Of a stretch of 64,000 nucleotides of DNA, positions 43,770-52,654 are shown piece by piece. A model generated the notes under the pieces. The model saw nothing but the letters and a program-made list of their open reading frames with translations. It searched no databases and had not been told where the DNA came from. Origin of the DNA: Rhodospirillales bacterium (lineage in GTDB: Bacteria; Pseudomonadota; Alphaproteobacteria; Rhodospirillales; JAPHRK01). Both the position numbers and the translations under genes were made by a program. The DNA lies in the NCBI GenBank assembly GCA_026196105.1, contig JAPHRK010000002.1, positions 76,566 through 140,565 of the forward strand, written 5' to 3'. The number at the start of each line of letters is the position of its first letter. Position 1 is the stretch's first letter.

Positions 43770-46757
43770 TTATGAAAGAAGTAATCTTACCGTCTCTGCA
43801 AGCTCAGATAGCTCTAGAGGTTTCCTAAAAATTGCAGAAGCCCCTTTGTGTCCCCGGTCAATTTCTTCTTCAGAAATTTCATCACTGCTAAGCTTAAAAT
43901 CATCTGCTTCAAGCTGCCCTGTTGCAATGATAATTGGGAGATCAGGTGTACGCTCATGGAGATACTTCATTAATTCATTCCCATCTCGATGGGGCATCCG
44001 AATATCAGTAATCACAAGGTCTGCCGGGTCTTCCAAGTACATCTCGTAGGCCTCTACTCCATCATGAGCAAGTGTCACTCTGTATCCTTTTTGTGAGAAA
44101 AAAGATCCTAAAATTTCAGCGGCCATTGTTTCATCATCAACAATCAGTAAATGCCATTTTCCCGCATCTACATCCCCAAGATCATCATTATCAATATCTG
44201 TTTCTTCTAAGGCTATCCGCCATCGCTTAACTTCTCGATCAACAGGCATTTTGATTGTGAACTCAGCGCCTTCTTTTTTATTTTTCACATCAATCGAAGC
44301 CCCCATGCGATCAATAATGCTCATGCTGACCGATAAACCAAGGCCTGTTCCACGCCCAGCTTCTTTTGTCGTGAAAAAAGGTTCAAAAATCTTTCCAATG
44401 GCTTCTTGAGGAATACCACCACCTGTATCACCAACAATCAGGCGTAGCTGGTCAGTTTTTCGGCTATACCCACAATGAACATTGATCCGGCCCTTTATCC
44501 CCCCTGCACCTAATGGATTTTTGCTTCCAGAGGTTAAAATTGCATCTCGGGCATTCGTCATGAGGTTTAAAATAACTTGTTCAAGTTGAACTTTTCGCCC
44601 CCGAACCGGGTACCTTCTAACAGGGATTATGGCATCAATATCAACGCCTTCTGATCTGAACTGCCGACCAACCATATCCGTAACAGCTTGCACAGCATCG
44701 TAGGGATCAAAAACTTCCTGCTCCATATCGTCTTTACGACTCAAAACTTTCATATGGTCAATAATTTCAGCCATTCTTTGGGTTTGGTCACTGATGGTAA
44801 TGAACTTTTCTTTCTGACCATCAAGGGTCGCAATACCATCGTCAAAATCCATAATCGACGCATCCGAAGTCATCCGAATAATGTTGATGGGTTGGTTCAA
44901 TTCGTGGGTCATCCCAGCAGCCATCTCGCCCAAGGTTGCTAACTTTGATGCCTGAACAAGCTGATCTTCGACTTTTTTTCGCTCTGTAAGATCTAAAACA
45001 ACTCGAACAAAACCAAGTTCCCCTCCCTGACTGTCGGTAATTTTTGAAGATGTCATGAAAGCAGGGAAACTGGTACCGTCACCGCGTACAGTCATCAACT
45101 CCCCTTCGTAATAGTCATCACCAACTTTGCCCCAGCCAGAGGTTATTGATTGATCAACATTGTGAGAAATTTTCAAAACTTCATCAAACTTCTGACCTAA
45201 AACCTTTGCTCCCTCACGAAGGAAGACAACTTCCGCGAATTTGTTCCAGTAGGCAATTCGCCCATCTAAATCCGTCGCAATAACAGCATTTCTAACTTGC
45301 TCTAAGAGAGAAGCTTGAAATCTTATTTGGGCCTCAGATTCTTTTCTTTCGGTAATATCTTCTGCGGTATAGATAAAATTTGAAATTGCGCCATCATCAC
45401 TTTTTACAGGAGATATTGAGGCCGCAGCCCAGTAGGTTTCTCCATCTTTTTTACGATTATGGAACTCTCCATGCCACTCATTACCTTGAGTAACGCGCTG
45501 CCATATTTCTTCATAAAATTTCTTATTTATTTCCTGAGCCTGGAAAATTTCTGGTGATTGCCCAACAACTTCTGGTAATTCATACCCCGTAACCATCGTA
45601 AAGCGAGGGTTTACGTATTCAATAAGACCATCTGGGTCTGTGATAACAATAATTGCAGGGCTTTGTTCTACAGTACGTGAAAGCTTTTTCAGGGTATTCT
45701 CAGTCTTCATTTGTTCTGAGATATCGGCTGCCATTCCCCGATAACCACGAAACGACCCATCACTTTCAATAACAGGTTTCCCGCTAATTTTAATATAGCG
45801 CTGCTTTTCTTCAACATCCCGAATAGTAAAGGTAAAATCACGAAAAGGTTTTCTCTGGTCTAATAACTTTCTTATTTGCTTTTCCTTATTGCTATCAATG
45901 AGATTAAGACCTAAGCCGTTAACGCTTTTGCCATTTAGTGTTTCAACATTATACCCAACGATATCTTGAAACCGTTCGGAGATTCCGATGAAACAAAACT
46001 TCTCGTCGGTTTCCCAAATCCAATCTGAAGAGGCTTCTGCAACATCACGAAATCGTTGTTCTGAACTAAGCAGAGCTTCTTCTGCCCTCTTTCTTTCAGC
46101 AATTTCCACCTGGAGTTCTAAAGTCCGTTCCTGGACCCTAACCTCCAACGCATCATGGGCTCCTTTAAGAAGTTCTTCGGCCCTTATCTGTGCTGTAATT
46201 TCTGTTGCGGCTCCTCTGTAACCCTTAAAGACACCTTCTGCATTGAATAGAGGTTTGCCACTGATTCGAACATATTGCTCATCATCGGTACCAGCAAAAA
46301 GTCTGAACTCAATATCGTAAAATGGTTTTTGCGCCCATAAAATACGTTGATAGTTTTTCCAACTTTTACGTCCTCTCCGCCCAGGCTCGAAACCTTTAAT
46401 TTCCACGGGAGAGCGGTTAAGGACATCTTCAGGAGAAATATTCATACGGTCGAACAATTGACCAGAAATGTAGGTGAAACGGAGTTCTTCATCCATTTCC
46501 CAAAACCAGTCGGAGGCAACTTCTAAAATATCCCGAAAGCGTTTCTCACTATTCTGAATTTCTTCAAGTTTTTGTTTTGATTGAGTATTTTTTTTATGAG
46601 TTATGAAACGTCCAAAACCCCAAACAATAGCACTAATGATCAAAGCCAAGAACAAGTAAAATTCAGTTTGTGGGGTATTCCCTACACTTAATAAAACGAG
46701 GAGCACACTCACTGTCGCGATCAATGTGATCGTCGTCAATATCCACGGCAACGCCAT
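43770..46757 (-). CDS. Hybrid sensor histidine kinase with four PAS domains
   Basis: About 995 residues: two membrane helices at the N-terminus, then four PAS domains. PAS1 and PAS2 begin with the near-identical ASDWFWEMDE and SSDWIWETDE, a duplication. These are followed by the histidine kinase core (phosphorylated His in MAAGMTHELNQP, N box NLMTNARDAI, DTGGGIP, EPFFTTKEAGRGTGLGLSVS), and a C-terminal receiver (LLIVDDE, LVITDIRMPHRDG). It is likely the partner of the LuxR regulator downstream. The ATG at 46757, with AGAAGGGAG upstream, is preferred over a TTG at 46781. The signal sensed is unknown; no heme or flavin motif is evident. Confidence 0.92.
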   Translation of the reverse strand: MALPWILTTITLIATVSVLLVLLSVGNTPQTEFYLFLALIISAIVWGFGRFITHKKNTQSKQKLEEIQNSEKRFRDILEVASDWFWEMDEELRFTYISGQLFDRMNISPEDVLNRSPVEIKGFEPGRRGRKSWKNYQRILWAQKPFYDIEFRLFAGTDDEQYVRISGKPLFNAEGVFKGYRGAATEITAQIRAEELLKGAHDALEVRVQERTLELQVEIAERKRAEEALLSSEQRFRDVAEASSDWIWETDEKFCFIGISERFQDIVGYNVETLNGKSVNGLGLNLIDSNKEKQIRKLLDQRKPFRDFTFTIRDVEEKQRYIKISGKPVIESDGSFRGYRGMAADISEQMKTENTLKKLSRTVEQSPAIIVITDPDGLIEYVNPRFTMVTGYELPEVVGQSPEIFQAQEINKKFYEEIWQRVTQGNEWHGEFHNRKKDGETYWAAASISPVKSDDGAISNFIYTAEDITERKESEAQIRFQASLLEQVRNAVIATDLDGRIAYWNKFAEVVFLREGAKVLGQKFDEVLKISHNVDQSITSGWGKVGDDYYEGELMTVRGDGTSFPAFMTSSKITDSQGGELGFVRVVLDLTERKKVEDQLVQASKLATLGEMAAGMTHELNQPINIIRMTSDASIMDFDDGIATLDGQKEKFITISDQTQRMAEIIDHMKVLSRKDDMEQEVFDPYDAVQAVTDMVGRQFRSEGVDIDAIIPVRRYPVRGRKVQLEQVILNLMTNARDAILTSGSKNPLGAGGIKGRINVHCGYSRKTDQLRLIVGDTGGGIPQEAIGKIFEPFFTTKEAGRGTGLGLSVSMSIIDRMGASIDVKNKKEGAEFTIKMPVDREVKRWRIALEETDIDNDDLGDVDAGKWHLLIVDDETMAAEILGSFFSQKGYRVTLAHDGVEAYEMYLEDPADLVITDIRMPHRDGNELMKYLHERTPDLPIIIATGQLEADDFKLSSDEISEEEIDRGHKGASAIFRKPLELSELAETVRLLLS

Positions 46758-46843
46758 GTTTTCAAGCTCCCTTCTGGTCAATCATTTTTAGAGCTTAGCA
46801 AAACTACTCTCAGGTAAAAATTAGAAACTCGATTTATTTTTTC

Positions 46844-47734
46844 TTAGGCCGAAGGTTCAGCAATAAATTCATTAATATATTGGTTAACAATGTCAGGGTA
46901 TTCTTGCACAACCCAATGATTTGCTTGAGGGATTTTTTTTATTGTGAGGTCAGACACATAATCTTCAAGCCCATCAAGAAGTTGCGGAAGTAAGGCGGTA
47001 TCCTTCTCTCCCCATATTACCAATGTTGGGATTGATATTTTATAGGTTTCTTTATCTAAAATAATTGGCTTGGCTTGAGGATCAAAAGCTTCAGGCACCC
47101 CAATGGCACTAGCCCGATACCAATTTAAGCCACCAGTCAAAGCGCCTGGCTGTCTCCAGGCATTTATATAGGCCAATCTATCATCTTCAGTAAGCACACC
47201 AGATTTTTCTAAATCACCAAAAGCAAAATTCAGCAACCACTCACAATTCCCCTTTAGTAACTGCACTTCGGCTTCTGGGGTTCTGAACATTCTAATATAT
47301 TGGCTTGCCTCTATCTGCGCTTCATTAATACACAACTCCCGCAAAAAGGTTGCAGGGTGTGGGCCATTAAGAATAATCATTCGTTCAAGCCGCTCTTGAT
47401 GGGCTAAAGCAAAAGCCCAAGCCGCAGCTCCTCCCCAATCGTGGGCGACCAAAGTAAATTTACGATCACTAAATTGCCTCGATAAAGCCTCAATATCAGC
47501 AATTATGTTTTTGATATGATAAGCTTCGACCCCCTCTGGTTTATCCGATAGGTTATAGCCGCGCATGTCTGGGGCTACAGCATGATATTTTTCCCCAAAA
47601 TAATCTACTTGCTTTCGCCAACTATATGAAAATTCTGGAAACCCATGGAGAAAAAGGATCAAAGGTCCTTTACCTTTTTCAATATAGTGAAAGCGCAACT
47701 TATTTGCCTGACAAAAAGAGCTTTTAATTTCCAC
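46844..47734 (-). CDS. Alpha/beta hydrolase, epoxide hydrolase-like
   Basis: The 296-residue alpha/beta hydrolase has the oxyanion motif HGFPEFSYSWRKQ, the nucleophile aspartate in VAHDWGGAAAW near residue 100, the acid in VIWGEKDTAL, and the catalytic histidine in ANHWVVQEYP. Asp as nucleophile and the HGFPE sequence point to soluble epoxide hydrolases or haloalkane/fluoroacetate dehalogenases. GTG start at 47734. It stands alone, convergent with nothing close and divergent from the SCP2 gene. The substrate is unknown. Confidence 0.88.
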   Translation of the reverse strand: MEIKSSFCQANKLRFHYIEKGKGPLILFLHGFPEFSYSWRKQVDYFGEKYHAVAPDMRGYNLSDKPEGVEAYHIKNIIADIEALSRQFSDRKFTLVAHDWGGAAAWAFALAHQERLERMIILNGPHPATFLRELCINEAQIEASQYIRMFRTPEAEVQLLKGNCEWLLNFAFGDLEKSGVLTEDDRLAYINAWRQPGALTGGLNWYRASAIGVPEAFDPQAKPIILDKETYKISIPTLVIWGEKDTALLPQLLDGLEDYVSDLTIKKIPQANHWVVQEYPDIVNQYINEFIAEPSA

Positions 47735-47849
47735 AGAAATACCTATTTATAAATTCCGTTAACGTCACTATAGAAACATCTAGGATAACATGCTATCCTT
47801 ATAGATATTAATTTATTGTATTTCTTTACTACTAGATAGGAGTAATCAT

Positions 47850-48152
47850 ATGAGTCTCGATGCAGTTGAAGAAGGTTTCAAGGAAAACCTACATAAAATG
47901 GAATCTCTAGACGCAAAAGTCGCCTACGATTTTGGTGATGACGGTCTTATTTTTATTGATGCAACTGTCACTCCTCCAACCATCAGCAGAGAAGATGAAG
48001 GAGCAGATTGCACCTTAAAAATCTCCATCGATAACTTTATTAAACTTACTGATGGCGATTTAGACCCAATCATGGCCTTCACAATGGGTAAGCTCAAAGT
48101 TGAAGGAAATATGGGAATTGCCATGAAGCTTTCCTCAATTATGAATGATTAG
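47850..48152 (+). CDS. SCP2 sterol-binding domain protein
   Basis: The 100-residue single-domain protein shows the SCP2 fold pattern: KVAYDFGDDGLIFIDA, CTLKISIDNFIKLTDGDLDPIMAFTMGKLKVEG and NMGIAMKLSSIM (quoted in parts). Such proteins bind hydrophobic ligands such as acyl-CoA or lipids. A strong TAGGAG ribosome-binding site precedes the ATG. No obvious partner is adjacent. Confidence 0.88.
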   Translation: MSLDAVEEGFKENLHKMESLDAKVAYDFGDDGLIFIDATVTPPTISREDEGADCTLKISIDNFIKLTDGDLDPIMAFTMGKLKVEGNMGIAMKLSSIMND

Positions 48153-48381
48153 AAAATTTTGATTGTTTGTTAAAACTGCGAAGTAATTTTTACTCACTTT
48201 AACAACACCCAATTTTTGGGAACGATTTGTCAACTTTTTCGTTGTATAGAAGATACAGTACGGATAATTTTAGATAAATTTGGTTAATTTTGTAGCGTTC
48301 TAATGAATTGACGGTTGGTTTTCTCATCAGGAAGCGATATGTTTCCTATACAGACGACGCGCGATTAGAGGATTTTTTTGG

Positions 48382-49695
48382 GTGAAGAAGCTGTATAGAA
48401 GTGTTTTCTTAGGGTCAGCAATGGCGCTCATTTTGGGTGCGTCTGCGCCTGTCTGGGCCCAAGACTTAAAATCTGAGATCGCTGGTCTCCTAGTCGAGCA
48501 TCCTCAAATCAAGGCAACTAAGAAAACAACTGAAGCAACAAAACATGCCATTGGTGAAGCCACTGCCGCTTTCCTCCCTCAAGTCGTTGTTAATGCCGAT
48601 ACAGGTATTGAAGATATTAAAAACGCATCGCTCTATGGGACTGGCCACGACGATGGGTGGCACAGCAAAAGGGAAGTTGCGGGTGTCACCGTAACTCAAA
48701 ATTTATTTGATGGGTTTGCAAGAGTTTCTGCTGCTAATACAGCGCGGATAGCCTACTCGAGCCAAGGTGCTTCTCAAGAGACAACTCAGCAAAGCGTAAT
48801 ATTTGAAGCTGTTACCGCATATATAAACGTTTTGCGACAATCAAAACTCATTGAACTTTCTTTGTCGAAAGAAAGCAGCATTAAAGAACAGCTTGAGCTT
48901 GAAGATGAACGGGTCAAACGCGGCTCTGGTATCAGCACAGATGTTCTTGAAGCAAAACAACGCCTGCAATTAGCAAAAGATATGCGTGTTGCTGAAGAAG
49001 GCGAACTACGGATTGCTTCAGCGACTTATCAGCAAGTCTTTAATCATGCGCCTGACATTGCAGGCTTAAGCATGCCCTCACCTCCGTTAAACCTTCTACC
49101 GGAAAGCTTAGAAGAAGCTATAAAGCTAGCTCAACAAGTTCACCCGACGATTGAAGGTTCTGGCTTAGAGGTCGAAAGGACCAGAGAGCAAAGAACTCAA
49201 GTTCGCGCTGATTATTTCCCAACTGTCGATCTTGTCGGCAGCATGAATTTTGAGAGAGATAAAAACGCGACACGCGGCACCCGCAGAGATTATTCTGTGA
49301 TTGTTCAAGCAACCTGGAATGCTTTCACAGGTTTTTCTACACAAGAAGGCGAAATGAGAGCAGCCTACGAATATGGTGCAGCTCAAGATTTTCAAACCTA
49401 TAATATCCGTAAAGTCATTGAAGCAACACAAATGGCTTGGCAAAAGCTGCAAACTGTTCGTGAACGGATAACCCTTTTAGAGAATGCCGTTAACATTGCC
49501 GCCGAAATTTATGACGACAAGAAAAACCAGCGTGATGCCGGTAAAGAAACAGCTGTCACTGTGCTTGATGCTGAAACAGCCCTCTATGATCAAAGGATGG
49601 CTTATGTAAGGGCCTCTTATGATGCCCAACTCTATATATATGAATTATTATGGGCAACAGGCCGACTAACTCCAACGACGATTGGTATTCTTTAA
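48382..49695 (+). CDS. tolC: TolC-family outer membrane channel
   Basis: The 437-residue protein has a signal peptide (SVFLGSAMALILGA, cleavage after VWA near residue 26) and the two coiled-coil repeats of the outer membrane efflux family, with VTQNLFDGFAR near residue 106 and VIVQATWNAFTGFSTQEGE near 308. It forms the outer-membrane tunnel of a type I secretion system. The start codon is GTG. It is separated from the ABC/HlyD pair at 52.7-56.1 kb by a convergent adenylate cyclase gene. The style is that of the RTX or adhesin (LapE) channel group. Confidence 0.9.
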   Translation: MKKLYRSVFLGSAMALILGASAPVWAQDLKSEIAGLLVEHPQIKATKKTTEATKHAIGEATAAFLPQVVVNADTGIEDIKNASLYGTGHDDGWHSKREVAGVTVTQNLFDGFARVSAANTARIAYSSQGASQETTQQSVIFEAVTAYINVLRQSKLIELSLSKESSIKEQLELEDERVKRGSGISTDVLEAKQRLQLAKDMRVAEEGELRIASATYQQVFNHAPDIAGLSMPSPPLNLLPESLEEAIKLAQQVHPTIEGSGLEVERTREQRTQVRADYFPTVDLVGSMNFERDKNATRGTRRDYSVIVQATWNAFTGFSTQEGEMRAAYEYGAAQDFQTYNIRKVIEATQMAWQKLQTVRERITLLENAVNIAAEIYDDKKNQRDAGKETAVTVLDAETALYDQRMAYVRASYDAQLYIYELLWATGRLTPTTIGIL

Positions 49696-49714
49696 GCCTA
49701 AGAAAGAAATAACT

Positions 49715-49749
49715 AAAAAAGCCCCTCAAAAGTGAGGGGCTTTTTTTTT
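49715..49749. terminator. Strong terminator after tolC
   Basis: AAAAAAGCCCCTC (49715-49727), loop AAAA GTG-side, and GAGGGGC (49734-49740) form a stem followed by TTTTTTTTT (49741-49749). A-rich sequence on the left means it can work in both directions. It serves tolC and the convergent cyclase gene. Confidence 0.92.
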
Positions 49750-49770
49750 GTGGGTATTTTGTTTTAGCCG

Positions 49771-52275
49771 TTACTTAGTAGTAGCAACGAAGACGCCATC
49801 CCAATCTGGAGCTGGAGGATTGGCTTCATTATCTGAAATTCTTCCAAGGAAGATATCATAAAAGCCATGCATACTTGCATTTGCTTTATCAGAAAGCTCT
49901 CGACACTCATCCATCAATTCACGGGCTCTATCCCAACCTTGTGCACGATAGGTTTTGATGAATTCATCGTGACGTTCTTTTAATGCCTTAAACTCTGGGG
50001 TCTCTGCCATATCAACATCACCTTGTAAGGTATAAATGCAGACAGCATCGGTTTTACCTTTAACCTTAATAAGGTCCATTTCCAAAACGGCCATGTCGTG
50101 CACACCTTTTTCGGTGTTTTCACCAATAACAATGTCAACACCATAACCTTTTGATTGGCCTTCTAAACGAGCCGCTAAGTTAACGTTATCACCAAGTACT
50201 GAATAATCGAAACGTTGTGTTGACCCCATGTTACCTACACAACATTCACCTGAGTTAAGACCAATACCAACCTTAATTGGGACATATTTCCGCCCAACTT
50301 CTTCCGCTTCAATTTTCAGGTGCTTGTTTACCTCAACGACTGAATCCATCATGGTTAATGCTGATACACAGCCATTTCTAGCATGATCTGGATCATCTAA
50401 TGGAGCATTCCAGAAAGCCATAATGCAATCGCCCATATACTTATCAATAGTCCCTTGGCGGGCTAGAATATCATCGGTCATTGGGGTCAGGAAGGTGTTA
50501 ATCAGACTTGTCAAACCTTCAGCATCATCACCAAACGATTCAGAAATCGTGGTAAACCCACGAACATCACAAAACAACAAAGTCATGTCCCGCATAGTCC
50601 CACCTAGAGCAAGTTGTGCAGGGTTTTCTGCTAACTGCTCAACAAGGGCTGGTGATAAATACTGGCTAAAGGCCCCACGCACCTGCTCTCGCTGTTTTTC
50701 TTCCGTAGTGTAACCGTAATAAACAAGGAATGTATAAAGTAAGAGCATGGCAATGATAGCAAAGCCAACATCAAAAAGCATGAGTTCAGTATTAAACAGA
50801 TACCAAGATGTTCCAGCAGAACCACCAGCAATTACGCTGAACAACAACAATGTCCACTTCGCACCAACCACAGGAACAAGCCAAATCATTAACAAGCTTC
50901 CGATAAACAGCAAGCTAACTTCAGCCCCTATCATGTAAGAAGGGCGCTTTAGGAACTCTCCACCAAGAGCTGTCTCAATCACCTGTGCGTGAACTTCAAC
51001 TCCTGGGATAATCGCATCAACCGGGGTTGATCGAATATCGAGTAGACCAGCGGCAGATGTTCCAACAATCATCATACGGCCCTTGATTAAATCCGGATCA
51101 GCTGTTCCCGAAAGCACATCCAATGCTGACACATATTTTTTCGGGTCTGACCTCGAGAAGTAGGGCCAAACACGGCCTTTTGAGTCGGTCGGTATGGTAA
51201 TATTTTTTGGCTCGATAAGGGTCTCAAACGCCTTGACTTCAATGTCCTTTATTACCGCGACTTGTACTTTACCGGATTTATCCTTGAATTTTAACTCTTT
51301 CTCATTGGCTGGGATCATAAGCAATTGATCAGAAACAAACGCATACCCTATGGCATTTTTGGGAACCATCACAAAGCCAGTCCCCTCAATATAGGAAATT
51401 CCCTTCGCTCCCTTGGGGACCTTGATAAAGCCGACTTGATCAACAAAAGCGACATTTTTGGCAACACGAACTTCTTGAATACCCAAGTCGTTGACAAAAA
51501 CCGCCACATTGCTGCGATTAGTTGCGACCCGCAACATTTCTAATGAAAGAGAGGCAAATAATTTCTTTTCATACGCAAAAAGGGTTGGAACACGGCGCAC
51601 CACACCATCAAGTTCAGGGAGCAAGGAGAAAAAGCCGTGACCTGCAGCGGCTTTTTCCAGCTCATGGACATTACGAACCAAGGCAGGAACTGGGGGCACA
51701 AATTGATGCGGAGATATACCCTTCGGTCCCCTAACAAAAATAGGGCTCCTCATTAATTTCGCTTCTTCTTTATCAATTTTTTCCCAATAGTTGGCCTGGC
51801 CTAAAACAACACGGCCCTTCTTAATTGCCTTGGCAAGAACCGTATCGTTGCTTGGCATCGCCGCAAGTTTTGCCTGTATCTCCGGGTCAAGATCCTCAAT
51901 TGTATTTGCCACCACCCCCGGACTCATCCTATCAGGCTCAGCAAAGACAATATCGAATGCGACCTGTGCAGCCCCCATCTGCATCAGGTTGTTCACCATA
52001 TCTGCAACAATGGTTCTCGCCCAAGGCCATTGACCAATCTCAGCTAAGCTTGCTTCGTCTAAATCAATAATCGTAACGGGGCGAATGGAAACTTCACGGG
52101 GTTTAGTTTTTTGATAAAAATCAAAGAGTTTCAAACGAAGAAATTCAACAGGATAAGGGTCTACACCTCGTACACCGATGAATGCAATGAGCAAGATTAA
52201 CGCGATCCACCTCCCCTTTCCAAAAACCTTTTTAGAAATTCGAGAAAGTAAACTAGCCTTTTTGGCCTCACTCAT
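49771..52275 (-). CDS. CHASE2-domain class III adenylate cyclase
   Basis: The 834-residue membrane protein has an N-terminal helix (WIALILLIAFIGVRG), a periplasmic CHASE2 sensor (about residues 45-430), three membrane helices (about 448-520), and a class III cyclase domain (about 560-745). Metal ligands D570 and D616, adenine-selecting K612 and D696, and transition-state residues N699 and R703 are all present, so it should make cAMP. Residues 276-340 form an unusual insertion with three similar segments (GFIKVPKGAKG, GFVMVPKNAIG, LLMIPANEKE). It is convergent with tolC and divergent from the exporter pair. Confidence 0.92.
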   Translation of the reverse strand: MSEAKKASLLSRISKKVFGKGRWIALILLIAFIGVRGVDPYPVEFLRLKLFDFYQKTKPREVSIRPVTIIDLDEASLAEIGQWPWARTIVADMVNNLMQMGAAQVAFDIVFAEPDRMSPGVVANTIEDLDPEIQAKLAAMPSNDTVLAKAIKKGRVVLGQANYWEKIDKEEAKLMRSPIFVRGPKGISPHQFVPPVPALVRNVHELEKAAAGHGFFSLLPELDGVVRRVPTLFAYEKKLFASLSLEMLRVATNRSNVAVFVNDLGIQEVRVAKNVAFVDQVGFIKVPKGAKGISYIEGTGFVMVPKNAIGYAFVSDQLLMIPANEKELKFKDKSGKVQVAVIKDIEVKAFETLIEPKNITIPTDSKGRVWPYFSRSDPKKYVSALDVLSGTADPDLIKGRMMIVGTSAAGLLDIRSTPVDAIIPGVEVHAQVIETALGGEFLKRPSYMIGAEVSLLFIGSLLMIWLVPVVGAKWTLLLFSVIAGGSAGTSWYLFNTELMLFDVGFAIIAMLLLYTFLVYYGYTTEEKQREQVRGAFSQYLSPALVEQLAENPAQLALGGTMRDMTLLFCDVRGFTTISESFGDDAEGLTSLINTFLTPMTDDILARQGTIDKYMGDCIMAFWNAPLDDPDHARNGCVSALTMMDSVVEVNKHLKIEAEEVGRKYVPIKVGIGLNSGECCVGNMGSTQRFDYSVLGDNVNLAARLEGQSKGYGVDIVIGENTEKGVHDMAVLEMDLIKVKGKTDAVCIYTLQGDVDMAETPEFKALKERHDEFIKTYRAQGWDRARELMDECRELSDKANASMHGFYDIFLGRISDNEANPPAPDWDGVFVATTK

Positions 52276-52654
52276 TTGAGCCCCCTGTTAATATTTTGTT
52301 TCTATAATTTATCAGAAACTTTCTAAAACTATCTCGCCCTATGCCCTATTGCGTCAAGAGGAAACCCATAAATCTGATTGAATTTTCTCTGATTTATTAA
52401 GTAGATGATAGTCGAATTTAAAAAGACAACCCTTTTAAATTAAAGCTTTTAGCGAAAAAACTCATCAAAAAGCATTAAAAAATCTATACCAAACAACAAA
52501 CGAAAACCTTATCCTAGCTAACCTGATGGTTATGTCCATCTATTATCAGTATCCGTTATTTTTCCCATCTCTCAAAATTTTGATATACGCCCTTGATATT
52601 TAGAGGTATATTTTTATTTGTTCATAGGGAGGCTGGGTTTTACTCGGGCATTGA
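52276..52654. other. Divergent promoter region between cyclase and exporter genes
   Basis: The 379 bases are AT-rich and hold no gene. They must contain the promoters of the minus-strand cyclase and the plus-strand exporter. A GGGAGG at 52627-52632 is too far from the ATG at 52655 to be its ribosome-binding site. I see no clear palindrome or cAMP-receptor-type site. Confidence 0.4.

Noticed and set aside
52276-52654. Possible promoter pair TTGATA ... TATATT near 52580-52612
   Set aside because: The spacer of about 21 bases is too long for a standard promoter, so I did not list it.
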